64,000 bases of DNA from Solibacillus isronensis (GTDB lineage Bacteria; Bacillota; Bacilli; Bacillales_A; Planococcaceae). The stretch spans positions 1 through 64,000 of the forward strand of contig NZ_JAMBOC010000003.1 in the NCBI RefSeq assembly GCF_023715405.1, given 5' to 3'. Both the position numbers and the translations under genes were made by a program. The first letter of the stretch is position 1. The number at the start of each line of letters is the position of its first letter. Positions 26,209 to 36,080 of this stretch are shown here, in pieces. The notes under the pieces are model-generated. The model was not told where the DNA came from and made no database searches. It worked only from the letters and a program-made list of their open reading frames with translations.

Positions 26209-27063
26209 ATGACAGTAGCAAATGAAGTGACAATCAAATCAGGTCACGTGAAAACAGGTAAATATACATCATTTGTCCATGAGGCAGGTTCAAAGACAAA
26301 TGAAACGATTCTATTTTTACACGGTTCAGGTCCTGGTGTAACATCAATCGCCAACTGGAGTTATGCATTAAATGACTGTGGAAATGATTTTCACTGTTTA
26401 GCACCTGACCTATACGGCTTTGCGGATAGTGATCATCCGGATGAACCGCTAAAAAACCGTCAATTATGGATGGATTGCTGGGTTGAGCAATTAATTGAGC
26501 TGCTAGATTACTATGAAATCGAAAAAGCCCATGTAGTAGGGAACTCGTTAGGCTGTTCCATTGCGCTGGAACTGTTGCTTGAATATCCTGAACGTTTTGA
26601 CCGCGTTGTATTAATGGGTCCGGGCGGCACACCTAATACGAAACTAAGCTTAGAATTGGCTCGCGCAAAATCATTCTATGACAATCCTTCTAAAAAACGC
26701 CTACAGCAAATTATGGGCTGGTTCGTTTACGACAAGGATGCGATGCAACCGGTTATTGACGGTTTAACAGATGCACGCTATGCCAATGCGATGCGTGAAG
26801 AAGTGAAGCGCTCAAATAACTCGATTTTCTCAACGGCAGCTGTACCGATTCCAGTCGTAGCATTGAACCGCATTAACCATGAGATTTTATTAATTCATGG
26901 TCAAAACGATAAAGTATGCTCAATCGAATCAAGCTATTATTTAGCAGAACATATTCCGAATGCACAATTGCATGTATTCCCTCAATGCGGTCACTGGACA
27001 CAAATCGAGAAGAAAGAGTCGTTCAATTATTTAATTCAACAATTCTTCAACCGTAAAATTTAA
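26209..27063 (+). CDS. Alpha/beta hydrolase, meta-cleavage product hydrolase (HsaD/BphD-like), copy 1
   Basis: 284 aa. Oxyanion motif LHGSGPGV near residue 38, nucleophile elbow GNSLG with Ser113, acid in LIHGQNDKV (about 234) and His in QCGHW (about 261) form the catalytic triad. HGSGPG is characteristic of C-C-bond hydrolases acting on vinylogous 1,5-diketones from extradiol cleavage. It follows the dioxygenase by 11 bp with a strong AGGAGG site, so the two genes are cotranscribed. Paralogue at 28630. Confidence 0.9.
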   Translation: MTVANEVTIKSGHVKTGKYTSFVHEAGSKTNETILFLHGSGPGVTSIANWSYALNDCGNDFHCLAPDLYGFADSDHPDEPLKNRQLWMDCWVEQLIELLDYYEIEKAHVVGNSLGCSIALELLLEYPERFDRVVLMGPGGTPNTKLSLELARAKSFYDNPSKKRLQQIMGWFVYDKDAMQPVIDGLTDARYANAMREEVKRSNNSIFSTAAVPIPVVALNRINHEILLIHGQNDKVCSIESSYYLAEHIPNAQLHVFPQCGHWTQIEKKESFNYLIQQFFNRKI

Positions 27064-27093
27064 GTCTTTCTGAGTGTTTTCCGCTGAATGATA

Positions 27094-27107
27094 ATAAAGC
27101 GCTTACA
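27094..27107. promoter_or_regulatory. Candidate CcpA cre site
   Basis: ATAAAGCGCTTACA matches 12 of 14 positions of the catabolite response element TGAAAGCGCTTACA. It lies in the 68-bp gap upstream of the flavoprotein gene. Carbon catabolite repression of the island would be expected for a ring-degradation pathway in this group. Confidence 0.4.
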
Positions 27108-27131
27108 AAATGAAGTGGAAGTGATTTGAAA

Positions 27132-28616
27132 ATGTTAAATGAACAAGCAGATATCGTCATAGTAGGTGCCGGAAATGCCGCGTTATGCGCGGCCATTTCG
27201 GCAGCAGAACATGGCGCGAAAGTAACGGTACTGGAAATTTCCTCTGAAGAAGAAAAGGGTGGCAATACGACATACACGCACGGATCAATTCGCTTTGCTT
27301 TTAAAGATGGTGAAGAGGTTAGGCAATTGCTGCCGGATATGACGGATGAGGAATTTGCGATGACGGATTTCGGCAGCTATCCGAGTGAACAGTTTTTTGA
27401 TGACGTATGCACAATGTCGAATTTTCGTACAGATTACGATTTAACATCGGTCATGACCGACAAGAGCTTTGAAACGATGCAATGGTTACTCAATCACAAT
27501 ATTAAATTCATCCCGATCTATGGTCGGCAGGCATATAAAATAGACGGAAAATTCAAATTTTGGGGCAACATGGTCATCGAAGCAGTCGGCGGCGGAAAAG
27601 GCTTAGTTGATGCGTTACATAATGAAGCCAATCGTTTAGGTATTACAATCCATTACAATACGGCGGCTGTTGATCTCGTCACGGAGCAGCGCAAAGTAAA
27701 TGGGATTATCGTCCGTCATGCCGGTGAGGAACGCCAAATTGACTGTCAGGCGGTCGTGCTCGCAAGCGGCGGCTTCCATGCAAATGTGGAAATGCGAACA
27801 AAATATTTGGGACCTGGTTGGGATACGGTTCATACGCGCGGCTGTAAATATAACGTGGGAGACGGCTTACGCATGGCAATGCAGCTCGGGGCCCGTACTA
27901 CAGGAAACTGGTCTGGTGCACACGCAGTTGGAGGCGACCGTTATTTGCCGGACTATAAGGAAGGCTTCCAGAAACTAAGCTATCCGTTCGGCATCCTCGT
28001 GAATAATGTAGGCAAGCGCTTTATAGATGAAGGCTCCGATTTCCGGAATTATACGTATGCCAAGCTGGGACGTGAAATATTAAAGCAGCCAGGGCAGTGT
28101 GCATGGCAAATTTTCGATGCAAAAACAAAACCTTTCCTGCGAGAAGAATACGAAGGGCGTCACGTTTCGAAAGTGTCCGCCCCTACGTTGGAGCAATTAG
28201 CCGAAAAGATGGACGGCATCAATAAAGATCATTTCCTGCAGGAAGTTCATGCATTTAATGCAGCAGTCAACCGTGATGCGGCATTCAACCCGAATATATT
28301 GGACGGCAAAGCAACAATTGGGTTGGACGTTCCGAAATCCAATTGGGCAAACCCGATTGAAAAAGGTCCTTTTGAAGCGTATGCCATCGGGTGCGGAATT
28401 ACATTTACTTACGGTGGTTTGAAAATCTCGAAAAAAGCGGAAGTCATTCATAATGATTTCACAACAATAGATGGTTTGTATGCAGCGGGTGAAATTGTCG
28501 GTGGTTTGTATTACGACAATTATCCGGGTGGTGCGGGTTTAACTTCCGGTGCGGTATTTGGCCGCATTGCAGGTGAACAGGCCGCAAAATATAGCCGAAG
28601 AAAAATTACGATTTAA
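27132..28616 (+). CDS. FAD-dependent dehydrogenase, tricarballylate dehydrogenase/ketosteroid-dehydrogenase-like, copy 1
   Basis: 494 aa fumarate-reductase/succinate-dehydrogenase-type flavoprotein. The Rossmann motif is GAGNAALCAAISAAEHGAKV, the FAD loop is KGGNTTYTHGSIRFA, and the C-terminal flavin motif is GLYAAGEIVGGLYYDNYPGG. The family (FAD_binding_2) includes tricarballylate dehydrogenase, flavocytochrome c fumarate reductase and 3-ketosteroid delta-1-dehydrogenase. In a ring-degradation island, desaturation of an alicyclic ring is a sensible role, but the substrate is unknown. ATG 27132 is preferred to TTG 27126 on ribosome-binding-site spacing. Two further members are at 41754 and 44390. 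Confidence 0.82.
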   Translation: MLNEQADIVIVGAGNAALCAAISAAEHGAKVTVLEISSEEEKGGNTTYTHGSIRFAFKDGEEVRQLLPDMTDEEFAMTDFGSYPSEQFFDDVCTMSNFRTDYDLTSVMTDKSFETMQWLLNHNIKFIPIYGRQAYKIDGKFKFWGNMVIEAVGGGKGLVDALHNEANRLGITIHYNTAAVDLVTEQRKVNGIIVRHAGEERQIDCQAVVLASGGFHANVEMRTKYLGPGWDTVHTRGCKYNVGDGLRMAMQLGARTTGNWSGAHAVGGDRYLPDYKEGFQKLSYPFGILVNNVGKRFIDEGSDFRNYTYAKLGREILKQPGQCAWQIFDAKTKPFLREEYEGRHVSKVSAPTLEQLAEKMDGINKDHFLQEVHAFNAAVNRDAAFNPNILDGKATIGLDVPKSNWANPIEKGPFEAYAIGCGITFTYGGLKISKKAEVIHNDFTTIDGLYAAGEIVGGLYYDNYPGGAGLTSGAVFGRIAGEQAAKYSRRKITI

Positions 28617-28629
28617 GGGAGGAAATTTT

Positions 28630-29487
28630 ATGACAATTATAGAGCGCAAAGTAAAAACAGGCGATTACGAAACATTTATTATGGAGGGCGGCATCGGAAA
28701 TAAAGATGCGGTTATTTTAATCCACGGATCTGGCCCTGGAGCAAATGGTAAAGCGAACTGGCAATTTGTCATCGATGAATATGCGGAAGATTTCCATGTA
28801 GTTGCCCTTGATCTATTCGGTTTCGGCAACACGGACCATCCGGAAGAATATCCGGAAAACGGTGTGCAATGGATGTCGGTACGCGTGAAGCAAGTACTCG
28901 ATTTAATGGATGCGTTGAACATTGAAAAAGCAAATCTGATCGGGAACTCTTTAGGCGGCGTTGTAGCAACATATTTGAACATGGCTGCTCCAGAGCGCTT
29001 CAATAAAATTGTTCTGATGGGTGCAGGTGTCTCGTTGTCACAGCCAACACCGGAACTGTCAAAACTGGCAAACTTCCATTTAGACCCGACAAAAGAAAAC
29101 TTGCGCAACTTACTGAGCTGGTTCGTCTATGACCTGGATCGTATGCAGGACTTTGTGGACCAAGTAGTAGAGGCGCGTTGGGAAGCATTCCAACGTCCGG
29201 AGATCCAACGTTCATACCGTGAAAACTTTACACGTTCAACAATGATAGAATTCCAAATTCCGCAAACGGCACTGGAGCGTATGCAAAATGAATTTTTATT
29301 AATCCATGGTTACCACGATCGTTTCGTGCCAGTACAAAGCAGCCTTTATGCGCTGGAACATTTACCAAATGCAGAGTTGCACATCTTAAAAAGATGTGGT
29401 CACTGGGCAATGATCGAACAGCGTGAAGAATTTTTACACGCGACAAAGCACTTTTTCACAAAGGATAAAAAAGAAGTACATTCTTAA
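28630..29487 (+). CDS. Alpha/beta hydrolase, meta-cleavage product hydrolase, copy 2
   Basis: 285 aa. IHGSGPGANGKANW near residue 31, nucleophile elbow GNSLGG with Ser107, acid in HGYHDRF and the terminal RCGHW His complete the triad. These match BphD/MhpC/HsaD-type hydrolases more closely than copy 1 does. The frame is open from 28549, inside the upstream gene, but GGGAGG precedes ATG 28630, which is taken as the start. It starts 13 bp after the flavoprotein gene and belongs to the same operon. Confidence 0.9.
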   Translation: MTIIERKVKTGDYETFIMEGGIGNKDAVILIHGSGPGANGKANWQFVIDEYAEDFHVVALDLFGFGNTDHPEEYPENGVQWMSVRVKQVLDLMDALNIEKANLIGNSLGGVVATYLNMAAPERFNKIVLMGAGVSLSQPTPELSKLANFHLDPTKENLRNLLSWFVYDLDRMQDFVDQVVEARWEAFQRPEIQRSYRENFTRSTMIEFQIPQTALERMQNEFLLIHGYHDRFVPVQSSLYALEHLPNAELHILKRCGHWAMIEQREEFLHATKHFFTKDKKEVHS

Positions 29488-29507
29488 ACATAATAGGGGG
29501 CTATATC

Positions 29508-30716
29508 ATGGGAGAAACAGTAGTAAGTACATTATCTGTAAGCGAAATGCTTGTTGAGAACGCTCGCCAGCTCATTCCAAAATTACGTGAAGCAACATTG
29601 GAAATCGATAAAAACAGCCAAATTCCAGATGAAATCATTCAGGAAATGCGTGAAAAAGGATTATTGAAGGTTTTACGACCAAAAATCTTCGGTGGACATG
29701 AAACAAGCATGCAAAATTACTTTGATGTCGTAACTGAAATCAGCCGCGGAAATCCGTCTGCCGGATGGTTCACAGCGTTAAGCAATATTCGCGATTACAT
29801 GATTTCCTATGTATATGGCGAAAAAGCGCTAGCAGAAATTTTTGGACCAAACCGCGATAATGATGTGATTTTAGCAGGGAACTTTAAACCGATCCGTATC
29901 GATATTGAAAAAGTTGACGGGGGTTACTTCATTAAAGACGCACAGTGGCCGTTCGTATCGGGTGCTCCGTATGCTGACTGGTTCTACTGTGGCGCACCGG
30001 TTGACGATGGCAATGGTGGAATTGAAATGGCGATTTTAATCGTGCCTCGTGAAGATGTAACAGTTTTGGATGACTGGGATGTAGTCGGATTAAAAGGGTC
30101 AGGCAGTAACAGTATTGTCATTAAGGAAGTGTTTGTCCCGGATCACCGCATTTCATTAGACCGCTTAGCACAGCAGCGTCATTATATGATCGATGAATTA
30201 AAGGACAATCCGTTATACCGCACACCATTCGTACCGTCACTGACATTATCGATTGCAGCGCCGGTATTAGGTACTGCTCTTGGCGGATTCGATGTCCATA
30301 TGGAACGAGTGAATAAAGCCGGAATCGGCAATACATTCTACAACAAAATGTCGGATGCACCACTAACGCATTTACAGATCGCAGAAATCGATATGAAATT
30401 GGAATGTGCAAGGTCATTATTCGAAAATGCGATTGAAATTTTAGATGAATATTCAACGAGCGGCAAAGAATTTACGCAAAAAGTGAGTATTCGCATTAAG
30501 GCTCAATACGGCTATGCCAACCAATTATGTAAGGAAGCCTATGATTTGATGCTGGCAGGAGCAGGTTCGGTATTTGCTTACAATAATAACGTATTCCAGG
30601 CATTTTACCGCGACTTTATTACGATGCATTTACATGCATTCATTACACCGTCAAGCTTGCTTGAAACACATGGACGTTTAATGGTGGATCTAGAGCCAAA
30701 CACATATTTCGCATAG
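29508..30716 (+). CDS. HsaA-like flavin-dependent hydroxylase, copy 2
   Basis: 402 aa, same family as 23901-25103: RPKIFGGHETSMQNYFDV, SAGWFTALSNIRDYM, WDVVGLKGSGSNSIVIK and a C-terminal FYRDFITMHLHAF segment. The two copies differ throughout, so this is an old duplication or separate acquisition rather than a recent copy. Together with the reductase at 31765 it would hydroxylate a phenolic intermediate. The next gene is again an extradiol dioxygenase, repeating the A-C order seen at 23.9-26.2 kb. Confidence 0.85.
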   Translation: MGETVVSTLSVSEMLVENARQLIPKLREATLEIDKNSQIPDEIIQEMREKGLLKVLRPKIFGGHETSMQNYFDVVTEISRGNPSAGWFTALSNIRDYMISYVYGEKALAEIFGPNRDNDVILAGNFKPIRIDIEKVDGGYFIKDAQWPFVSGAPYADWFYCGAPVDDGNGGIEMAILIVPREDVTVLDDWDVVGLKGSGSNSIVIKEVFVPDHRISLDRLAQQRHYMIDELKDNPLYRTPFVPSLTLSIAAPVLGTALGGFDVHMERVNKAGIGNTFYNKMSDAPLTHLQIAEIDMKLECARSLFENAIEILDEYSTSGKEFTQKVSIRIKAQYGYANQLCKEAYDLMLAGAGSVFAYNNNVFQAFYRDFITMHLHAFITPSSLLETHGRLMVDLEPNTYFA

Positions 30717-30743
30717 ATAAATAATCAAAAAGGGGAATGCACT

Positions 30744-31697
30744 ATGACAAATCCGGAAATTTCAAAACTTGGCCACTTTGGTTTAGTTAGTACAGATTTA
30801 GAAAAATCACTTTGGTTTTTTAAAGAAGTAATTGGACTTGAAGAAACAGAAGAAGCAGACGGTGTTCACTATTTACGTGCATGGGGTGACTTCGAGCACC
30901 ATACATTAACACTTCGCGCTGGTGAAGAGTCTCGCCTTGATCATATTGCATGGCGTACAAAGCGTCCGGAAGATGTAGATGCTTTTGCGGAAAACCTGCA
31001 AAAAGAAGGAATCGAAATCAACTGGGTAGAGGAAGGCACGGAAAAAGGCCAAGGAAAAGCATTCCGCTTCCAGCTGCCTAGTAAACATACATTCGAAATT
31101 TATTTTGATATGGAAAAAACATTGGCTGCACCGGAAACACGCTCTGTATTAAAAAATCAGACGCATAAATCATGGAATAGAGGTGTATCGCCGCGCCGTA
31201 TTGACCATGTGAATCTATTAAGCTCTATCCCTGCAAATGAATTTTCAGATTTTATGATACAACATTTAGGCTTTAACTTACGTGAATATGTGGAAGCACC
31301 GGACGGCAGCTATTTAGGCGCATGGTTAAGTGTAACACCACTCGTACACGACATCGCATTCAGCTTTGATCCGCATTCCGCTTCTACACATGAAGTACAC
31401 CATATTTCATACTGGTTGGATAATGCACAGGATTTATTGCGCGCAGCGGATATTTTAAAGGAAAACGGTATTGAGTTTAAAGGTCCAGGAAAACACGGTA
31501 TTTCACAGGCAATGTACATTTATGCAATTGACCCTGGCAGTGGCGTACGTCTGGAAATCTTCACAAACGGTTACTTAATTTTCGAGCCGGATTGGGAGCC
31601 AATTCGTTGGACACTAGATGAGATGAGCTTAGGTTTCACTTATTGGGGCGATCAAATGGACAATAACCCTGAAAATAACCCGACAATTAAAGCGTAA
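30744..31697 (+). CDS. Type I extradiol dioxygenase, copy 2
   Basis: 317 aa two-domain VOC enzyme with iron ligands His155 (RIDHVNLL), His220 (VHHISYW) and Glu271 (RLEIF), plus conserved His202 and Tyr in QAMYIYAIDPGSG. It is the most divergent of the three copies around the substrate-facing segments (DHVNLLSS, DGSYLGAWLS), which suggests a different catecholic substrate. It sits between hydroxylase copy 2 and the flavin reductase. Confidence 0.9.
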   Translation: MTNPEISKLGHFGLVSTDLEKSLWFFKEVIGLEETEEADGVHYLRAWGDFEHHTLTLRAGEESRLDHIAWRTKRPEDVDAFAENLQKEGIEINWVEEGTEKGQGKAFRFQLPSKHTFEIYFDMEKTLAAPETRSVLKNQTHKSWNRGVSPRRIDHVNLLSSIPANEFSDFMIQHLGFNLREYVEAPDGSYLGAWLSVTPLVHDIAFSFDPHSASTHEVHHISYWLDNAQDLLRAADILKENGIEFKGPGKHGISQAMYIYAIDPGSGVRLEIFTNGYLIFEPDWEPIRWTLDEMSLGFTYWGDQMDNNPENNPTIKA

Positions 31698-31764
31698 CAA
31701 TGTTTCGCGGTATAGCGGATAGTTTACGAAGTGAAAATATAATCTGCAAAGAGGAGGCTTCATT

Positions 31765-32244
31765 ATGATGGATGATCGTTTATTTAGAAATGCGATGGGT
31801 AAGTTTGCGACAGGTGTTACCGTCATTACAACAGAGCACGATAAACAAGAGCATGGGATGACAGCGAATGCATTCATGTCTGTTTCTTTAGAGCCGAAGC
31901 TAGTTGTGATTTCAATCGGTGAAAAAGCGCGCTGCCTGCCAAAAATTAAAGAGAGCGGCATCTTCGGTGTCAATATTTTAGCTGAAGATCAACAAGATTA
32001 TTCAATGGTTTTTGCCGGTCAAAAGAAAGATGAAGTAGTAGAGGTAACTTTCGAGCGTTTAGCAGGTGTACCGGTTTTACAAGGTGCCATTGCACAGATC
32101 AGCTGTGATGTTGTATCGGAGTACGTTGAAGGCGATCACACATTGTTCATCGGCAAAGTACGGGATATTAAGCTGGATGATTCGAAAGAGCCGTTACTAT
32201 TCTATGCGGGCAAATACCGTTCATTAGAAACAATTACTGTATAA
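31765..32244 (+). CDS. Flavin reductase (HsaB-like component)
   Basis: 159 aa flavin-reductase-like protein with the FMN-binding split-barrel start FRNAMGKFATGVTVITT and the segment GMTANAFMSVSLEP. It would reduce free FMN or FAD with NAD(P)H for the HsaA-like oxygenases. Only one such gene exists in the island, so it probably serves both hydroxylases. Start ATG follows AGGAGG. Confidence 0.9.
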   Translation: MMDDRLFRNAMGKFATGVTVITTEHDKQEHGMTANAFMSVSLEPKLVVISIGEKARCLPKIKESGIFGVNILAEDQQDYSMVFAGQKKDEVVEVTFERLAGVPVLQGAIAQISCDVVSEYVEGDHTLFIGKVRDIKLDDSKEPLLFYAGKYRSLETITV

Positions 32245-32258
32245 CAGGGGGATTCAAA

Positions 32259-33029
32259 TTGGATATTCAACAAGCTGCTAATGCATTATTAACTGCTGAA
32301 CGTTCGAAACAGCCAATTGAACCTTTTACGTCGTCAACTGATATTTCAGTTGACGACGCTTATCATATTCAGCTGTTACAAATTAAAGAGAAATTGAAGG
32401 AAGCTGAACTGGTAGGCATGAAGGTTGGATTGACGAGCGAAGTCATGCAAAAGATGTTCAATGTAGACACGCCTGATTTCGGGCACATTTTGAGCACGAT
32501 GGTTTATGAAAATAACAGTACAATTTCGAAATCGCAGTTTATTCAACCGAAAGTAGAATTCGAAATTGCTTTTTTATTAAAAGAAGATTTAAAGGGCCCG
32601 AATGTGACAGTCGAACAAGTATTACAGGCAACAAAAGCGATTGCACCGGCAATTGAAATTATCGATAGTCGCATTATGGACTGGAAATTTAAATTTGAGG
32701 ATACGGTTGCAGATAACGGTTCATCTGCCGGCGCAATTATTGGTACACCATCTGATTTACCATCTTTTGAAGAACTCGCGAACATTCCGATTGTCGTGAA
32801 GAAAAATGGTGAAGTGATCGATCAAGGTGTAAGCAATGCGGTAATGGGGAACCCGGCGAAAGCGATTGCCTGGCTTGCCAATATGTTGAGTGAATATGAT
32901 ATTTCACTGAAAGCGGGTCAATTCATTTTAGCGGGTGCGATTACAGCGGCAGTATTTTTCGATGCAAATGACGAGTTTGAAATTGATTTCGGTAATTATG
33001 GACAGTTGAAAGTACAGTTTACAGATTGA
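32259..33029 (+). CDS. 2-keto-4-pentenoate hydratase (MhpD/HsaE-type)
   Basis: 256 aa FAH-related hydratase that adds water to 2-hydroxypenta-2,4-dienoate, giving 4-hydroxy-2-oxovalerate. Typical segments are [26 protein letters not shown] (metal-binding E-x-E), [10 protein letters not shown] and a GAITAAV C-terminal motif. It starts with TTG after AGGGGG. It is the first of the lower meta-pathway trio, followed by the acylating dehydrogenase and the aldolase with overlapping or near-overlapping ends. Confidence 0.93.
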   Translation: MDIQQAANALLTAERSKQPIEPFTSSTDISVDDAYHIQLLQIKEKLKEAELVGMKVGLTSEVMQKMFNVDTPDFGHILSTMVYENNSTISKSQFIQPKVEFEIAFLLKEDLKGPNVTVEQVLQATKAIAPAIEIIDSRIMDWKFKFEDTVADNGSSAGAIIGTPSDLPSFEELANIPIVVKKNGEVIDQGVSNAVMGNPAKAIAWLANMLSEYDISLKAGQFILAGAITAAVFFDANDEFEIDFGNYGQLKVQFTD

Positions 33030-33046
33030 GGATTGAGGTGAGCAAA

Positions 33047-33934
33047 TTGACGAAGTTAAAAGTAGGTATCATCGGTTCAGGGAATATCGGGACGGATTTA
33101 ATGTATAAAATTGAGCGTTGTGATGCACTGGAGATGGCGGTCATGGTAGGTATTGATCCGCAGTCGGAAGGTTTGGCACGTGCACGTGACCGTGGCTATA
33201 TTGCAATCGAAAATGGTATTGAAGGGTTTAAATCACAGTTAGATCAAGTAGATATCGTTTTTGATGCGACGAGTGCCTATGCTCACAGAGAGAATTACGA
33301 GGTTATTAAAGCTGCAGGTAAAAAGATGATTGATTTAACACCGGCAGCAATCGGGCCGTTCACTGTCCCGCCGGTGAATTTAAGTGAGCATTTTGAAAAA
33401 GACAATGTCAACATGGTAACTTGCGGTGGACAGGCGACGATTCCGATTGTGGCAGCAATCTCACGTGTTGTACGTGTTGACTATGCAGAAATCGTTGCAA
33501 CGGTTGCAAGTAAAAGTGCGGGCCCAGGTACACGGGCGAATATTGATGAATTTACACGGACAACTGCAAATGCAATTGAAGTAGTCGGCGGTGCGAAAAA
33601 AGGGAAAGCAATTATCATTTTAAACCCGGCAGAACCGCCTATTATGATGCGTGATACAGTGCATGCGCTCGTAGCGGAGACAGGGAAAGAAGATGAAATT
33701 CGCGCTTCTATTAAAGAGATGATTGAGGAAGTAAAAACATACGTCCCGGGTTACCGTCTATGTGGTGAACCGATTTTTGAAGGTAATAAAGTATCAGTTT
33801 TATTAGAAGTGGAAGGGATTGGCGATTTCTTCCCGCCTTATTCAGGAAATTTGGACATAATGACGGCAGCTGCTGCACGTGTAGCAAATGAATTAGCCAA
33901 AAATCTAATAGCGCAAGGAGCGGTTGTGCGATGA
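33047..33934 (+). CDS. mhpF: Acetaldehyde dehydrogenase (acylating), MhpF/HsaG-type
   Basis: 295 aa; converts acetaldehyde, NAD+ and CoA to acetyl-CoA. The NAD-binding motif GSGNIGTDL is at residues 10-18 and the catalytic Cys126 in [14 protein letters not shown] 33047, six bases after GAGGTG, gives the normal family N-terminus; TTG 33026 would overlap the previous stop codon and add seven residues. It normally forms a channelling complex with the aldolase encoded next, with which it overlaps by four bases. Confidence 0.94.
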   Translation: MTKLKVGIIGSGNIGTDLMYKIERCDALEMAVMVGIDPQSEGLARARDRGYIAIENGIEGFKSQLDQVDIVFDATSAYAHRENYEVIKAAGKKMIDLTPAAIGPFTVPPVNLSEHFEKDNVNMVTCGGQATIPIVAAISRVVRVDYAEIVATVASKSAGPGTRANIDEFTRTTANAIEVVGGAKKGKAIIILNPAEPPIMMRDTVHALVAETGKEDEIRASIKEMIEEVKTYVPGYRLCGEPIFEGNKVSVLLEVEGIGDFFPPYSGNLDIMTAAAARVANELAKNLIAQGAVVR

Positions 33935-34926
33935 GAGACATTCATATTTTAGACGTATCGTTACGAGACGGCAGTCACTCCATGAAGCATCAATATTCCG
34001 AGCAACAAGTACGTGACATTGCGAGAGGATTAAATCAGGCGGGTGTTGAGTATTTTGAAGTTGCACATGGTGATGGCTTAGGCGGATCGAGCTTGCAGTA
34101 CGGTCTGTCTGCTGTGGACGAGCTGAAGTTAATCGAAGCCGCAGCCGCTGAATGTACCGATTCAAAAGTAGCTGTCTTACTTATTCCCGGCATCGGAATT
34201 AAGGATGATTTAAAAAATGCCGTGAATGCAGGCGCAAAAATGGCACGTGTTGCAACACATGTGACAGAAGCTGATATTTCAGCACAGCATATCGCCTATA
34301 GCCGTGAATTGGGACTGAAAACTGCCGGATTTTTGATGATGGCACATATGGCTCCGACAAGCGTCATTGTCGAGCAGGCTAAATTATTTGAAAGCTACGG
34401 TGCAGAAATCGTGTATGTGACGGATTCTGCAGGTTACCTTTTACCAGATCAAGTGACGGAACGCATTCGGGCATTAAAAGAAAATATCAGCTGTGAAATC
34501 GGATTCCATGCACATAATAATATGTCACTGGCGATGGCGAACTCTTTAGCGGCAATTGAAGCGGGCGCTACTTATATTGACGGCTCATTACGTGCATTAG
34601 GGGCAGGCAGCGGCAATACGCAAACCGAAGTATTAGTTGCGGTATTACAACGGATGGGCATTCAAACAGGTGTTGATCTGTACAATATTATCGATGTCGC
34701 AAATGACATAGTCGCACCTATTTTACCGCGTCCTCAGGAAATTTCAGGTTCGAGCTTAATTATGGGTTATGCAGGGGTGTATTCTAGCTTCTTACTCCAT
34801 ACAGAAAAAGCTTCCAAACAATTCGGTGTTGATGAGCGAGATATTTTAGTTGAGCTGGGACGCCGTAAAACAGTCGGCGGACAGGAAGATTTAATTTACG
34901 AAGTGGCACAGAGTCTGCGGAAATAA
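33931..34926 (+). CDS. mhpE: 4-hydroxy-2-oxovalerate aldolase (MhpE/HsaF-type)
   Basis: 331 aa class II aldolase of the DmpG/HMGL family; splits 4-hydroxy-2-oxovalerate into pyruvate and acetaldehyde. Catalytic Arg12-Asp13 are in [13 protein letters not shown], with His16 and His20. Metal-binding His193 and His195 are in GFHAHNN. The C-terminal communication domain ([16 protein letters not shown]) is present. The ATGA overlap with the dehydrogenase gene reflects their physical coupling. It ends the lower-pathway block before the TRAP transporter. Confidence 0.95.
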   Translation: MRDIHILDVSLRDGSHSMKHQYSEQQVRDIARGLNQAGVEYFEVAHGDGLGGSSLQYGLSAVDELKLIEAAAAECTDSKVAVLLIPGIGIKDDLKNAVNAGAKMARVATHVTEADISAQHIAYSRELGLKTAGFLMMAHMAPTSVIVEQAKLFESYGAEIVYVTDSAGYLLPDQVTERIRALKENISCEIGFHAHNNMSLAMANSLAAIEAGATYIDGSLRALGAGSGNTQTEVLVAVLQRMGIQTGVDLYNIIDVANDIVAPILPRPQEISGSSLIMGYAGVYSSFLLHTEKASKQFGVDERDILVELGRRKTVGGQEDLIYEVAQSLRK

Positions 34927-34952
34927 TGAAACCATCAGAATAGGAGAACTAA

Positions 34953-36011
34953 ATGCTGAAAAATAAATATTCTATGTTACTTGGTGTACTTTGCTTATTG
35001 ATGCTTGTTTTGGTGGCATGTTCAAATGACGAGGACAACTTAAATGGTGAGGGTGAAAATACAGTTTCAACTGTAGCTAAAGCCGAAGATACAAATGGCG
35101 AAGTACAAGAAGTGAAGGCGAAGTTAGCGCATTTTTATTCACCTGATATTTTCACATATGAAGGTTACGAGTTATTTTCTGACTTAGTATCTAAAAAAAG
35201 TGATGGTAAAATTCAAATTACAATTTTCCCGGCTGGTCAGTTATATAATGATGCAACTCTACCTAACGCCATTTCAAGTGGTCAAGTTGAGCTAGGTGCA
35301 ACAGTTGCTGAAACATGGGCATCTAACATCGCGGCATTGGAATTTAACACATTACCAATTTACAAAGATACAGAGCATTTTCGAAAAGCTTTAAATGGTG
35401 GAATTCGCGAAATTGTTAGTGATCAATTAGCGACAATTAATGTAAAGCCACTAATTTGGACATACTTCGATTTTTCATATTTCGCATCTATTAAGGATCC
35501 CTTAGTAAGTCCTGAAGATTTTGTTGACAAAAAAATCCGTACAACAGGTCCTTTAATGGCAAAGTTTGTTGAGCTCTCTGGAGGAACACCTGTATCAGTA
35601 CCTGCTGTTGATGTACCACAAGCATTACAACGCGGTACAGTTGATGCTTCAGTTTCAGGCGTTACTGGTTTCCAATCTTGGAAGTACTTTGACTACACAG
35701 AGTATTATAGCGGACCGTTCAATCCAGGTTTGGTATTACTAAACGCAAATACTAAATGGTGGGATTCTTTAAATGAAGCAACTCAAAATGTGATTTTAGA
35801 AGCAGCAAAAGAAACGGAAGATTTTTTAATCGAAAGTCACGACAAAGTAACAGTTGAAGCTAAAACATTCCTTGCCGAGCAAGGAATGAAATATGAAGAA
35901 GTAAATCTCGAGCAATTTTCAGACGCAATTGATGCTTTAAAAGAGCAATATTTAAACAATGCAGGAGAAGCAGGGCAACAGATCGTGGACATAGTCGAAG
36001 CAAGCCGATAA
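34953..36011 (+). CDS. dctP: TRAP transporter substrate-binding lipoprotein (DctP)
   Basis: 352 aa. Lipoprotein signal with lipobox LVAC, Cys23 as the anchor. The DctP fold shows IFPAGQLYNDATLPNAISSGQVELG and the ligand-contact segment KIRTTGPLMAKFVELSGGTPVSV. It binds a carboxylate solute outside the cell for the DctQM channel. The position right after the lower meta pathway suggests the island's own substrate or a side product as ligand. A strong hairpin follows its stop codon. Confidence 0.92.
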   Translation: MLKNKYSMLLGVLCLLMLVLVACSNDEDNLNGEGENTVSTVAKAEDTNGEVQEVKAKLAHFYSPDIFTYEGYELFSDLVSKKSDGKIQITIFPAGQLYNDATLPNAISSGQVELGATVAETWASNIAALEFNTLPIYKDTEHFRKALNGGIREIVSDQLATINVKPLIWTYFDFSYFASIKDPLVSPEDFVDKKIRTTGPLMAKFVELSGGTPVSVPAVDVPQALQRGTVDASVSGVTGFQSWKYFDYTEYYSGPFNPGLVLLNANTKWWDSLNEATQNVILEAAKETEDFLIESHDKVTVEAKTFLAEQGMKYEEVNLEQFSDAIDALKEQYLNNAGEAGQQIVDIVEASR

Positions 36012-36015
36012 TTAT

Positions 36016-36052
36016 AAATGCTACCTTACAAAAATAAGGTAGCATTTTATTC
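36016..36052 (+). terminator. Intra-operon hairpin between dctP and dctQ
   Basis: Perfect 13-bp arms AAATGCTACCTTA / TAAGGTAGCATTT, six-base loop and T-rich tail, five bases after the dctP stop codon. It could act as a partial terminator or stabilise the dctP message, giving more binding protein than permease. Confidence 0.75.
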
Positions 36053-36080
36053 ATCTTAGAAATTCGTTTGGAGGTATATG

